Made by a program: the position numbers and the translations under genes. From positions 124,001 to 188,000 of the forward strand of contig CBDBUY010000005.1 of NCBI GenBank assembly GCA_965212145.1: a stretch of 64,000 bases of DNA, read 5' to 3'. This document shows, one piece after another, positions 40,178-49,719 of this stretch (position 1 is the first letter of the stretch; each line of letters opens with the position of its first letter). The stretch comes from JAAEPI01 sp965212145 (GTDB lineage: Bacteria > Bacteroidota > Bacteroidia > Cytophagales > Cyclobacteriaceae). The notes below the pieces were generated by a model. That model did not search any database, was not told where the DNA came from, and worked only from the letters and a program-made list of their open reading frames with translations.

Positions 40178-43100
40178 TGCGTTTCTAGTATGGTCTTATA
40201 GCTGGTTTTAAACTGACGCAGGCCTTCCTCGAGAAGAGGGAGAATTGAATCGAGTTTATCAAAGTTATTCTCTTTTATGGTTTTTTCCATTTTGGCTGCC
40301 AAATCAGAGAGTAGTTCAGCTCCAATCGTCCCGGCATTGCCTTTGAGCGTGTGCATGTCCCCTTTGATGGCCTTATAGTTTTTGGTTTTTAGATGCTTGG
40401 AGACATTTCCTACCAATTCTGACGCTTCCTCGTCGAATTCTGTAAGCACGGATTCAATCAGCTCGGCTCCACCGAATTTACGTAGCTGGTTCAGGGTGTT
40501 CTGGTTGAGCACCAAACGTTCAGATTGTTCCTCCAGATGTTCCGACCCCACTTTGACCGGTTCATACTGCGTCCATTTTTTTACTGTCTGGATTAGTCTC
40601 TCTGCTTTGATTGGTTTGGCCAAGTAGTCATCCATTCCTTGTCCAAGAAAACGCTCTTTGTCCTCTTCCATGGAGTAGGCCGTCATGGCCACAATGGGCG
40701 GGAGGTCTTCTTTTTCCAAGGATTTCAAGCGGTAAGTCGCTTCTATGCCATCCATTTCCGGCATCTGAATATCCATGAATATCAGATCGAATTTTTTCTT
40801 TTTCACCAATTCAATGGCCTGTTTACCGCCTTCCGCTTCTATCACTTCACAGCCTGATTTAGCCAGAATTTTGCTGGCAACCGTCCGATTGATCTGGTTA
40901 TCATCGACCAGTAGGATTTTTGGGTTTTCGGTAACGAATTGCCTTATTCTAGTTTCTTTATGAAGTTTATCCTTGGCCGGCGCTTTTGTGGATTTGGCTC
41001 TGAAAGTGAACCAAAAAGTACTACCAAGTCCGGGTGTAGAAACCACTCCGATTTCGCCACCAAGGTTACTGACTAGCTGTTTGGAAATCGCTAAACCAAG
41101 GCCTGTTCCCCCGTAATTTTTGGAGCTGGAGCTATCTAGCTGGCTGAAATTCTGGAAGAGCGTTTCCTGATCGTCCGCTGAAATCCCGATTCCGGAATCT
41201 TTTATTGAAACCTTGAAGGTGTATTCGTTTCGCTTTTTTTCCTGGACTTTGATGCTCAGGTTGATCGTGCCTTTTTCTCTGGAAAACTTGACGGCATTGG
41301 ATGTCAGGTTGGAAAGGATTTGAAACAAGCGTGTTTCATCCATCATGATCCAATCTGGGAGTTCCTTATCTAGATGATAGAAGAAGCTATTGCCGCTCAG
41401 GTGTGCTTGTTGCGAGTACAAATCATAGATTTTCTCAAACGTCTTGACGAGCTGAACCGGGGCAAGTTTCAACTCCATTTTTCCGGCCTCTATTTTGGAG
41501 AGATCAAGAATGTCGTTGACGATATTCAGGAGGGTCTCGGATGACCTCTTGACCGTTTTCAGATAGTCCGACTGTTCCTCATTCAATTCTGTTGACCCCA
41601 GCAAGTCGATCATTCCTACGATCCCATTCATCGGAGTTCTGATTTCGTGGCTCATATTGGCCAGGAATTGTTCTTTGACTTTTAGGGATCTTTCGGCCAC
41701 TTCCTTGGCTTGCTGGAGTTCTTCGTTGGACTGTACCAGTTGCGACACGTCCCTGGCTACTCCTTCAATTTCATCCGGTTCTCCATCGCGCTTAATGAGT
41801 CGTATGTTACACAAGACTGGCGTTTGACGCTTCTCTTTGTCAATGACAGTCGCTTCAAAGTTGAGAACGTTTCCTTCACGCATCACCCGCTTAAATAGCT
41901 TCGACAGACTTTCCTCAGAGGAAAAGAAATTGGTAATAGGTTTATCCAATGTCTGAGTCGATGGATAGCCAAGCATGCCTTGTGCACTTGGGCTGATCAT
42001 GGTCAGTTTTCCATCAAGGGTGCACCTAAAGTAGATATCTTGGAATGACTCGAAAATGTTTCTGAATTTCTCCTCACTATCCTTAAGCGCAACATCTGCG
42101 ATTTTCTTTTCAGAAATGTCATTGGCAATTGCCGATACCTCTTCAATTTTCCCATCCGGGAGGAAAATAGGGTTGATGAAAACGTCTCGCCAGATTTTGG
42201 TCCCTTTCAAGTCAGTCTGATGCCACTCGAAATTGGTGGGTTTTCCGGTAAAGGCTTCTACGTATTTCTTCTTCCAAAACTTGACTGTTTCATCGTCCAA
42301 ATGCTGCTTGCCAAACGTTTCGAGTTTTTCGCCAATTTTAGGATAGTGTCCATAATAACTTTTGAAATCTTCCGCGTAATTCTGGTTGAAGGAAGTGAAA
42401 CACCCATTGGTGTCTAACGACCAAATTTGGTGGGTACTGCTTTCAAATATCGCCTTTAATCTGGCCGCTTGATTTTCGATCGTATCTTCACTGATCTTAC
42501 GCTCCATAGCGAGACTTACCTGACCGGAGACAAAGTCAATCAGCTCTAAATCCTTGTTATTGTATGCCGAAGAATCTCGGTAGGAATAAACCGAAAGAAC
42601 CCCCGACGGCTTACCTTCGATTTTGATGATTACTCCCAGCCAGACTTTCGGTAGAGGATCATTTAAAGCTTTCTTTTTAAGATCGGCAATTTTCTGAATG
42701 CCCGGCTCGTAGATCATACTGGGCGTGCCGCGTTCAAGAGTGTAATCTGCCAAGAGGTCTTCAACATCCCGCGTAAGTTTAGGCTCATCCTTTTCATTGA
42801 TGCGAAAGGCATATTCGAAATTGTGATTTTTTCTAAATGCAATGCTGAAGTTTCGAACTTTGAGCATTCGTCCAAGTTGATCATGGATGTTGCGGTAAAG
42901 CGTCTCCAGGTTTGCAGAGGTTATAGTCAGACTGGCAATCTTATAGTAAAGTGCTTGCGAACTCTCTGCCCTTATTCGCTCCGTAACATCAAAAAATACT
43001 CCTCGGAATTCTACGAGATGGTCCTCTTCAAAGGCGCATGAGAGCTTGCCATTGACGAAAATATTCTTGCCATTCTTAGCAATCAGTGTTGTCTGAAAAC

Positions 43101-43446
43101 GCTCTATTCCTCCACCTGCGGTCAGCTTCATCAAACTCTCCATCGTTTCCTTTTGATGGTCGGGGTGGACTACATCAACAAACTTTAGATCCAGCAAATC
43201 ATCGTCATCATATCCGAGTTTGTTTTTCCAAGTTGAATTGACGAATCGAAACTGCCCAGTGGGTTTGAAGATACAAATGAGGTCATTTGATGTGTCAAAA
43301 ACCTCTTTTAAGTTTCGGTCTGTTTTTTCCGTAAGATCGTAGTAGTCACGGTAGGATCTTCGCAACTTTGCCTTGAGCTCGTCGAGTTCTTGTTGGAGTA
43401 GATTTATGTCGCCATCAGCGATTTTCATTGTGCTAAAATTACCCAT
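40174..43446 (-). CDS. Hybrid sensor histidine kinase with PAS, GAF, receiver and Hpt domains
   Basis: 1090 residues, no clear membrane helix. A coiled coil (about 12-40) precedes a PAS domain (about 45-160), a GAF-like domain (about 170-320), two more PAS domains (about 325-450 and 455-575), HisKA with FLANMSHEIRTPMNGIVG (His near 598), HATPase_c with LTSNAVKFS and GTGLGLAIS, a receiver ILLVDDNQINRTVASKIL with phospho-Asp in FMDIQMPEMDG (near 891), and an Hpt domain with MHTLKGNAGTIGA (His near 1030). The design implies an internal phosphorelay from His to Asp to His, then to the separate receiver. A second start, M7 at 43428, is possible. Confidence 0.92.
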   Translation of the reverse strand: MGNFSTMKIADGDINLLQQELDELKAKLRRSYRDYYDLTEKTDRNLKEVFDTSNDLICIFKPTGQFRFVNSTWKNKLGYDDDDLLDLKFVDVVHPDHQKETMESLMKLTAGGGIERFQTTLIAKNGKNIFVNGKLSCAFEEDHLVEFRGVFFDVTERIRAESSQALYYKIASLTITSANLETLYRNIHDQLGRMLKVRNFSIAFRKNHNFEYAFRINEKDEPKLTRDVEDLLADYTLERGTPSMIYEPGIQKIADLKKKALNDPLPKVWLGVIIKIEGKPSGVLSVYSYRDSSAYNNKDLELIDFVSGQVSLAMERKISEDTIENQAARLKAIFESSTHQIWSLDTNGCFTSFNQNYAEDFKSYYGHYPKIGEKLETFGKQHLDDETVKFWKKKYVEAFTGKPTNFEWHQTDLKGTKIWRDVFINPIFLPDGKIEEVSAIANDISEKKIADVALKDSEEKFRNIFESFQDIYFRCTLDGKLTMISPSAQGMLGYPSTQTLDKPITNFFSSEESLSKLFKRVMREGNVLNFEATVIDKEKRQTPVLCNIRLIKRDGEPDEIEGVARDVSQLVQSNEELQQAKEVAERSLKVKEQFLANMSHEIRTPMNGIVGMIDLLGSTELNEEQSDYLKTVKRSSETLLNIVNDILDLSKIEAGKMELKLAPVQLVKTFEKIYDLYSQQAHLSGNSFFYHLDKELPDWIMMDETRLFQILSNLTSNAVKFSREKGTINLSIKVQEKKRNEYTFKVSIKDSGIGISADDQETLFQNFSQLDSSSSKNYGGTGLGLAISKQLVSNLGGEIGVVSTPGLGSTFWFTFRAKSTKAPAKDKLHKETRIRQFVTENPKILLVDDNQINRTVASKILAKSGCEVIEAEGGKQAIELVKKKKFDLIFMDIQMPEMDGIEATYRLKSLEKEDLPPIVAMTAYSMEEDKERFLGQGMDDYLAKPIKAERLIQTVKKWTQYEPVKVGSEHLEEQSERLVLNQNTLNQLRKFGGAELIESVLTEFDEEASELVGNVSKHLKTKNYKAIKGDMHTLKGNAGTIGAELLSDLAAKMEKTIKENNFDKLDSILPLLEEGLRQFKTSYKTILETQ

Positions 43447-43457
43447 TTCCTCCTCAA

Positions 43458-44369
43458 ATGAGTCATGAAAAGCCCCGTTTGATTTCAGTTGTCGGACCCA
43501 CTGCTGTTGGTAAAACAGCCTTGGCTATTGAACTCGCTGAATTGCTTCGAACGGAGATCGTTTCTGCAGATTCGAGACAGTTTTATTGTGAGATGACCAT
43601 TGGGACGGCAAAACCCACCGATGCTGAACTCTTGAGAGCGAGGCATCACTTCATCAATTCGCATTCTATTTCTGAGTTTTATTCTGCCGGAGATTTTGAA
43701 CGGGACGCGCTGCTTCTTCTTGAAAATTTATTTCAATCTCAACAGAATGCCGTGGCTGTTGGTGGATCAGGATTGTATTTAAAGGCGCTTTGGGAAGGTT
43801 TTGATGATATTCCCGAAGTGGATGAAAAATACAGAGAACAGCTGAACCATGAATTTCTGGAAGGTGGTTTGGAGCCTCTTCTGTTAGAGCTATACGAAAG
43901 TGATCCCACTTTTCATTCTCAAGTAGACAAGCATAATCACCAACGAGTCATTCGGGCGTTGGAGATCATTAGAGGAACTGGCAAACCGTTCTCAGATTTC
44001 CGAAAATCATCTACAAAACAAGGTCGACGTTTTGAGAACTTGAAAATCGGTTTACAAATGGATCGGGAAAAACTCAATGAACGGATAAACGTTCGGATGG
44101 ATCATATGATCCAAAATGGTTTGTTCGCGGAGGCTGAAAAGCTAATGTCTCGTCGAAATCAGAATGCATTGCAAACGGTAGGTTACAAGGAGATATTTGG
44201 CTATCTGGATGGCGATTACGATAAGGAAGAGGCAATCAGATTATTGAAGCGAAATTCTCGTCGGTACGCCAAGCGTCAGATGACCTGGTTCAAGGCCGAT
44301 CCAGAAATTAAATGGTTCGATGCGGGGACGTCAGCCAGAGAAATTATGGCTTCTTTGCAACTCAAATGA
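43458..44369 (+). CDS. miaA: tRNA dimethylallyltransferase
   Basis: 303 residues, full length. MiaA adds a dimethylallyl group to A37 of tRNAs that read UNN codons. The P-loop VVGPTAVGKTALAIELAE (about 9-26), SADSRQFYCEM, GTAKPT and the C-terminal RYAKRQMTWFK block are conserved. It diverges from the hybrid kinase (11-base gap) and its stop overlaps the ATG of a glycosyltransferase, placing a housekeeping gene at the head of a polysaccharide operon. Confidence 0.95.
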   Translation: MSHEKPRLISVVGPTAVGKTALAIELAELLRTEIVSADSRQFYCEMTIGTAKPTDAELLRARHHFINSHSISEFYSAGDFERDALLLLENLFQSQQNAVAVGGSGLYLKALWEGFDDIPEVDEKYREQLNHEFLEGGLEPLLLELYESDPTFHSQVDKHNHQRVIRALEIIRGTGKPFSDFRKSSTKQGRRFENLKIGLQMDREKLNERINVRMDHMIQNGLFAEAEKLMSRRNQNALQTVGYKEIFGYLDGDYDKEEAIRLLKRNSRRYAKRQMTWFKADPEIKWFDAGTSAREIMASLQLK

Positions 44370-45637
44370 AGAATCGCAAAATTCTCATCGTCACTTATTA
44401 CTGGCCGCCAAGTGGTGGAGTGGGTGTTCAGCGTTGGATGAATTATGCTCTGGCTTTGCAAAAAGAGGGATGGGAGCCGATTATCTACACACCGCAGAAT
44501 CCGCAATTTGAAATTCAGGACCGATCTGTTCTAGAGAAGGTCAAAAATATTCGGGTCATCAAGACCAAAATTTGGGAGCCATTTCGGTTTTTTCATGCCT
44601 TGACGGGTGGTAAAAACAAGGGACAAGTTCAGCAAGGATTGGTTCTTGAGAAGAAAAATTCTAGTTGGAAAGACAAACTGGCCGTATGGGTGAGGGGTAA
44701 CTTAATTGTACCTGATCCCAGAAAATATTGGGTAAAATCTTCCGTCAGGTTTCTCGTGGATTTTATCAGAAAAGAAGAAATAGACGCAATTATTACTACT
44801 GGGCCACCTCATAGCATGCACTTGATTGGCCTTGGAGTTAAGACGAAATTGGATGTCAAGTGGATCGCTGATTTTAGGGATCCATGGTCGAAGTGGGATG
44901 TAATGGATAAGCTTAGGACAGGAACTGGGGCAAGGAAAAAGCACCGAAGACTCGAGCGCAAGGTCTTGACCATTGCGGATAAGACTCTGACCGTGAGCAG
45001 GCATCTTAAAGAAAGCCTGGAGTCATTGGGAGGGGACGTCCACCTACTTTACAATGGCGTTTCATTAGCCAAATCAACCCCCAAAAAAGTCGGTCAGGGA
45101 CTCACCATTGGATATTATGGAATGCTAAATGAAATGAGAAATCCATCGGAACTTTGGAGAGCACTTGAAGAATTGGCCAATGATCGAGATGTTGAATTGC
45201 GGTTAGGCGGGATTGTTTCGGAATCTATAAAATCAGAGATTAACGATCTTAAAAATTTAAGTTCGGTGACCAAGTTCCTCGGGTATCTGGATCACGATGA
45301 ATTGCCTGGAGAATATGCCAATTGTAATATTTTGCTTTTACTCCTGAATCGGACTGAAAATGCCAAATGGATCATCCCAGTGAAGTTTTTCGAATACTTG
45401 TCCGCTCGTAGAAATATCCTTGCACTTGGTCCTGCTGACAGTGATTTGGCTGAGTTGGCGCAAGGAGTCACAAGCTTCAAAATGCTTGATTTTGAAGATG
45501 AGGATGGAATCAGGGAGGCGATTGCAGATTTTGAGAATCAAAACGATTTCAAGAAAGGGGACGAACTATTGGAAAGATTTAGCCATGCCAGATTGTCGAA
45601 AGAATTGGAAGAGGTAATCAGAAAAGTACATGGATAA
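44366..45637 (+). CDS. Glycosyltransferase family 4-like protein
   Basis: 423 residues from the ATG at 44366, which overlaps the miaA stop (ATGA); an earlier in-frame start would lie inside miaA. The N-terminal domain starts KILIVTYYWPPSGGVGVQRW (about 4-23) with the GGVG acceptor loop; the C-terminal GT-B domain has GYYGMLNEMRNPSEL and KFFEYLSARRNILALGPADSD with donor-binding motif elements. It probably transfers one sugar of the repeating unit. The stop overlaps the next gene by eight bases. Confidence 0.85.
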   Translation: MKNRKILIVTYYWPPSGGVGVQRWMNYALALQKEGWEPIIYTPQNPQFEIQDRSVLEKVKNIRVIKTKIWEPFRFFHALTGGKNKGQVQQGLVLEKKNSSWKDKLAVWVRGNLIVPDPRKYWVKSSVRFLVDFIRKEEIDAIITTGPPHSMHLIGLGVKTKLDVKWIADFRDPWSKWDVMDKLRTGTGARKKHRRLERKVLTIADKTLTVSRHLKESLESLGGDVHLLYNGVSLAKSTPKKVGQGLTIGYYGMLNEMRNPSELWRALEELANDRDVELRLGGIVSESIKSEINDLKNLSSVTKFLGYLDHDELPGEYANCNILLLLLNRTENAKWIIPVKFFEYLSARRNILALGPADSDLAELAQGVTSFKMLDFEDEDGIREAIADFENQNDFKKGDELLERFSHARLSKELEEVIRKVHG

Positions 45638-46634
45638 AATCAGGTTTGGTATAATCGGATGTGGTAGGATCGCTCAGCGTCATGCAAAGCATATTAAATC
45701 TTTTGGTGAATTGGTATCCGCGTATGATGAGAAGGCCAATCGGGCTCAGGCTCTTGTGGGACAGTTTGGAGGGACGGCATTCGATTCCTATGAGGAGTTT
45801 ATTGTCAATAGTCACGCAGATGTGATAGCCGTATGTTCACCAAATGGCTTGCATGCAAAACATTCCATTGATTGTCTGAATGCTGGATACAACGTAATCT
45901 GTGAGAAACCAATGGCCATCCGGTCTGAGGACTGCCAAAGGATGATTGAGGTTTCACAGCAATCAGGGAAAAAGCTTTTTGTCGTCAAACAAAATAGATA
46001 TAACCCAGCCATCTCTGCATTGAAAGGCAAAGTTGATGCGGGAGATCTTGGAGAAATTCTTAGTGTTCAGTTGAATTGTTTTTGGAACAGAAATGACAAG
46101 TATTACCAGGATTCTGACTGGAAAGGATCTCAGCAAATGGATGGCGGAACCCTTTTCACTCAGTTCTCGCACTTTGTCGATCTGTTATATTGGATGCTCG
46201 GTGATATTGAGGAGGTTCAGGGGTACAAGCAAAACAGCCTACATCAGGGCATAATCGATTTCGAGGATTCAGGAGTATTGTCAATGAAATTCAAGAATGG
46301 GGTAATTGGTACGGTGAATTACACGGTAAATTCATTCGACAAAAACATGGAAGGCTCCATCACGCTTTTCGGTACAAAAGGAACAGTGAAAGTGGGAGGG
46401 CAGTACCTAAATAATCTGGATTATCAGGAATGGGAAGGTGAGCCAATTGGAGCGCTCGAGGAGGGGAACCCAGCGAATGAATACGGCGATTATCAGGGTA
46501 GCATGTCCAACCATGACAAAGTGTATTCGAACGTAGTTGATGTACTTTTGAATGGCGGAAAAATTGCCACTACTGGCGAGGAAGGCAAGAAGGTGGTCGA
46601 AATGATTGAACAGATGTACATCAGCATGCGATGA
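45630..46634 (+). CDS. Gfo/Idh/MocA family sugar dehydrogenase (WbpB/WlbA-like)
   Basis: 334 residues. Rossmann motif GIIGCGRIAQRHAKH (about 8-22), then AVCSPNGLHAKHSIDCLN and the catalytic CEKPMAIRSEDCQRM block, with a mixed C-terminal sheet domain. With the two next genes it matches the WbpB-WbpE-WbpD set that converts UDP-GlcNAcA to UDP-2,3-diacetamido-2,3-dideoxy-glucuronic acid. WbpB oxidises C3 using NAD and 2-oxoglutarate. No WbpA-type dehydrogenase that would supply UDP-GlcNAcA is visible in the window. Confidence 0.87.
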   Translation: MDKIRFGIIGCGRIAQRHAKHIKSFGELVSAYDEKANRAQALVGQFGGTAFDSYEEFIVNSHADVIAVCSPNGLHAKHSIDCLNAGYNVICEKPMAIRSEDCQRMIEVSQQSGKKLFVVKQNRYNPAISALKGKVDAGDLGEILSVQLNCFWNRNDKYYQDSDWKGSQQMDGGTLFTQFSHFVDLLYWMLGDIEEVQGYKQNSLHQGIIDFEDSGVLSMKFKNGVIGTVNYTVNSFDKNMEGSITLFGTKGTVKVGGQYLNNLDYQEWEGEPIGALEEGNPANEYGDYQGSMSNHDKVYSNVVDVLLNGGKIATTGEEGKKVVEMIEQMYISMR

Positions 46635-47092
46635 GCTTTATAGAGAAACATACGGATATACGAAATGTGACGATGGGGAATGATGTTACCATTGTTCGCC
46701 CATCCAATTTATATGAATGTGAGCTTGGAGATCAGGTTTTTATAGGGCCCTTTACGGAGATACAGAAAGGGGTTAGAGTTGGTAAGAACACAAGAATTCA
46801 GAGCCATTCGTTCATTTGCGAGTTGGTGATAATTGGAACTGACTGCTTCATTGGGCACGGCGTGATGTTTATCAACGATCGATTCAGCGAGGGCGGACCG
46901 GCCGGCGGTGATTCATCAAAATGGGAACATACAGTCGTCCGAGATCATGTCTCCATAGGTTCCAATGCCACGATATTACCTGTTGAAATTTGTGATCATG
47001 CAGTAATCGGGGCAGGAGCTGTGGTTACTAAAGACATCAAAGAACCCGGCGTTTATGCCGGTAACCCAGCCAAAAAATTAAGAGACTTATGA
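46631..47092 (+). CDS. Hexapeptide-repeat N-acetyltransferase (WbpD/WlbB-like)
   Basis: 153 residues, left-handed beta helix. Hexapeptide turns include VTIVRPSNLYECELGDQVFI and TRIQSHSFICELVIIGTDCF, with GHGVMFINDRF and ATILPVEICDHAVIGAGAVV near the C-terminus, ending GVYAGNPAKKLRDL. WbpD acetylates the 3-amino group of UDP-GlcNAc3NA. It overlaps the oxidoreductase and the aminotransferase by four bases on each side, consistent with one pathway. Confidence 0.87.
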   Translation: MSFIEKHTDIRNVTMGNDVTIVRPSNLYECELGDQVFIGPFTEIQKGVRVGKNTRIQSHSFICELVIIGTDCFIGHGVMFINDRFSEGGPAGGDSSKWEHTVVRDHVSIGSNATILPVEICDHAVIGAGAVVTKDIKEPGVYAGNPAKKLRDL

Positions 47093-48177
47093 GTGTCCCG
47101 TTCGTTGATCTTCAAGCTCAGTATCTGTCGATAAAGGAAGAAATTGATCAGACCATTCAAACCTGCCTTGACTCGAATCAATTTGTAGGAGGGAATTTGG
47201 TTGTGTCATTTGAAGAACAGTTTGCAGAGTACATCGGTATCGAGTATTGCATCGGTTGCGCGAATGGTACGGACGCGCTTGAACTCGCATTGAAGGCTTT
47301 GGAAATTGGTGAAGGAGATGAGGTGTTGGTTCCAGCTCATACCTGGATTGCCACGGCAGGAGCTGTTTCTAATGTTGGTGCCAGTCCCGTTTTCGTAGAT
47401 ATCCTGGAAGATGAATTCACCATTGATCCAAGTTTACTGGAAGCGAACATCACCGAAAAGACCAAGGCCATTATCCCCGTGCACCTGTATGGATTGCCAG
47501 CTCGAATGAACGAAATAATGTCGCTTGCCGAAAAACGTAATCTTTTGGTTATCGAGGATGCTGCACAGGCCGTGGGAGCATCTGTTGATGGAAAGAAGGT
47601 CGGGACTTTTGGAGACATTGCCACTTTCAGTTTCTATCCGGGAAAGAATCTCGGGGCGTATGGAGATGCAGGTGCTGTGATCACAAATGATACTGATTTG
47701 GCAGAAAGGGTGCGAAGACTGGGCAACCATGGACAGTTAGTCAAACATCAGCATGGATTAATCGGCCGAAACAGTCGTTTGGATTCCTTACAAGCCGCCA
47801 TTCTCTTGGTAAAACTCAAGTATTTGGAAGATTGGACAGAGAACAGAATCGCTATTGCAAAACAGTATGACACCTTTTTGTCAGAACACTTGACACCAAT
47901 TGTGCCAGCAGGTTATCGTCATGTTTACCATGTTTATGCCATTCAGGCCGCAAGTCGCAATGTTCTAATGGCACAATTGAAAGCGAATGGCATTGGCTGT
48001 GCAATTCATTACCCGAATCCCGTACCGCTAACGGATGCTTATGCTTATTTAGGGCATGATGATACTGATTTCCCAGTCTCCAGAAAAGTGACATCTCAGA
48101 CACTTTCACTGCCGATGTATGCTGAACTGCCGGATGTCAGTGCTATAGCAAAAGCTTTAGAAACACTAAATGGCTGA
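47089..48177 (+). CDS. PLP-dependent sugar aminotransferase (WbpE/WlbC-like, DegT family)
   Basis: 362 residues. ANGTDALELALKALEIGEGDEV is at about 64-85, the PLP-contacting IEDAAQAVGASVDGKKVGTF (about 155-174) and the Schiff-base Lys in SFYPGKNLGAYGDAGAV (about 180-196). WbpE transfers an amino group to C3 of the 3-keto sugar. It follows the acetyltransferase by a four-base overlap, and its stop overlaps the following gene by eight bases. Confidence 0.9.
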   Translation: MSVPFVDLQAQYLSIKEEIDQTIQTCLDSNQFVGGNLVVSFEEQFAEYIGIEYCIGCANGTDALELALKALEIGEGDEVLVPAHTWIATAGAVSNVGASPVFVDILEDEFTIDPSLLEANITEKTKAIIPVHLYGLPARMNEIMSLAEKRNLLVIEDAAQAVGASVDGKKVGTFGDIATFSFYPGKNLGAYGDAGAVITNDTDLAERVRRLGNHGQLVKHQHGLIGRNSRLDSLQAAILLVKLKYLEDWTENRIAIAKQYDTFLSEHLTPIVPAGYRHVYHVYAIQAASRNVLMAQLKANGIGCAIHYPNPVPLTDAYAYLGHDDTDFPVSRKVTSQTLSLPMYAELPDVSAIAKALETLNG

Positions 48178-49057
48178 TCGAATTGCGCATATTGGCTATC
48201 CCAAGACGGGTTCGACTTTTCTTCAAAGAGAGGTCTTCCCGAAGCTGGTAAATTATAAATACCTGGGTTTTCATGAGTCCATGCGCTTGCTTCGAAAGCC
48301 TATTTACGCTGATCCGCTGGATTATGATAGCGAAGAAATAAAAACCGAAATTGAAGAGTATTTTGGGGTTGATGCGGGTTTGATTTCATTAGAAAACCTC
48401 GTTGGATCTCCTTTTTATTACAAAGGGTTGAACAGATCTAATGTTCCACTCATTTTAAAAAAACTGGGGTTTAATAAGATTCTGGTCGTGGTTCGAGATC
48501 AGGTAGAGGCCATTGACTCCTACTATCGGCAGTTTATCGCCAATGGGGGGATGTTGAGCTTCAGGGACTTCATAGATTTGGCAGATAGTAGGATTTATAC
48601 GGATAAATATTTTGCCCCGTCCTTCTTGAAATACGCCGAACTGATAAATGTTTACTCGGAGGTTTTTGGAAAAGAAAATGTTCTCGTTCTGAACTACGGG
48701 GATTTAAAAGTGTCCGATGATTTTATGAAGCCGTTATTAAAATTTCTTGATCATTCTGAAATTGGCATAGCAGCGAATCAGGTTCATAACACGTCATTAT
48801 CTAATTTTTCAATTTTTTGGTTGAGGTTTCTCAACCATTTCACTTACAGCAGTGTTTCGCCGAATCATTTGATTTCGAAAAAAATATCTTCAGGCGTGAT
48901 TTGGAGGATCTTTGTGAAGATAATTGACCCGCTTATGGGATGGGTTTCACCTCGAAAGTCTTATGTGAAGAAACATGGTTTGGAAGGTTATTTTCGGGAT
49001 TTTTATAAGGAGTCAAACGACTTGATCAAAAAAGAACATAACATTCGTTTCTACTAG
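48170..49057 (+). CDS. Sulfotransferase-like protein
   Basis: 295 residues. IAHIGYPKTGSTFLQREVF (about 5-23) carries the PAPS 5'-phosphosulfate loop, and LVVVRDQVEAIDSYYRQF (about 104-121) the 3'-phosphate region with Arg and Ser. The C-terminal 60 residues are basic and hydrophobic. In a polysaccharide operon it probably sulfates a sugar residue. It is only distantly related to the sulfotransferase at 32303-33004. Confidence 0.75.
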   Translation: MADRIAHIGYPKTGSTFLQREVFPKLVNYKYLGFHESMRLLRKPIYADPLDYDSEEIKTEIEEYFGVDAGLISLENLVGSPFYYKGLNRSNVPLILKKLGFNKILVVVRDQVEAIDSYYRQFIANGGMLSFRDFIDLADSRIYTDKYFAPSFLKYAELINVYSEVFGKENVLVLNYGDLKVSDDFMKPLLKFLDHSEIGIAANQVHNTSLSNFSIFWLRFLNHFTYSSVSPNHLISKKISSGVIWRIFVKIIDPLMGWVSPRKSYVKKHGLEGYFRDFYKESNDLIKKEHNIRFY

Positions 49058-49061
49058 TCTG

Positions 49062-49718
49062 ATGAACAAAACCGACGAAATAAAGAAAATTCAGCATTCC
49101 CGATTATCAGATAAGGATACCGAGATACTTCAGTATTGCAAGGATATGAAAGTGTTGGACGTGGGGTGCGTAGGGCAGGAGAGGTCTTATGAAGATCCGA
49201 ATTGGCTTCACAATCAGATTATCACTGTAGCTGAAAAAGTTGTGGGGGTTGATATTGATCGAGAGGGGATTAATAAGCTAAATAAAAAAGGATACGATAT
49301 CAGGCATATCGATGATCTCGAACCAACAGACAGCTATCCCATCATCGTAATGGGTGATGTCATTGAGCACATTGGTGATGTGGAATCATTTCTGAGATTT
49401 TACGCAAATCATCTATCACAGGATGGCTTAATGGTGATCACCACGCCAAACCCCTTTTCATTCAGGCAGTTTATGCATGTTTTTCTCTATGGAAAACCGA
49501 GCATGAACGAGGAGCACACCTGCAACCTGGATCCGATTACTATGTTGGAGATTTTTTCACGAGGAGGATTCTTTATCAAAGACTTTTGTTGGTTGAAAGA
49601 GCAGAAAAAAATCGTGGGATTCAAGAATAAAGTGATCAATTTTTTGGCCAACATTTTTATTAGCTTCAGGAAGTATTACAGCCAGAATTTCATGTTTGTT
49701 GTTTCAAAAGGAAGCTGA
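49062..49718 (+). CDS. Class I SAM-dependent methyltransferase
   Basis: 218 residues. SAM motif I MKVLDVGCVGQERSYEDP (about 29-46), the acidic loop VVGVDIDREG, IIVMGDVIEHIGDVESFL (motif IV) and MVITTPNPFS (about 126-135) show a Methyltransf_11/23-like fold. It ends with a basic region. Placed between a sulfotransferase-like and a glycosyltransferase gene, it likely methylates a sugar or lipid intermediate. Confidence 0.82.
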   Translation: MNKTDEIKKIQHSRLSDKDTEILQYCKDMKVLDVGCVGQERSYEDPNWLHNQIITVAEKVVGVDIDREGINKLNKKGYDIRHIDDLEPTDSYPIIVMGDVIEHIGDVESFLRFYANHLSQDGLMVITTPNPFSFRQFMHVFLYGKPSMNEEHTCNLDPITMLEIFSRGGFFIKDFCWLKEQKKIVGFKNKVINFLANIFISFRKYYSQNFMFVVSKGS

Positions 49719-49719
49719 C

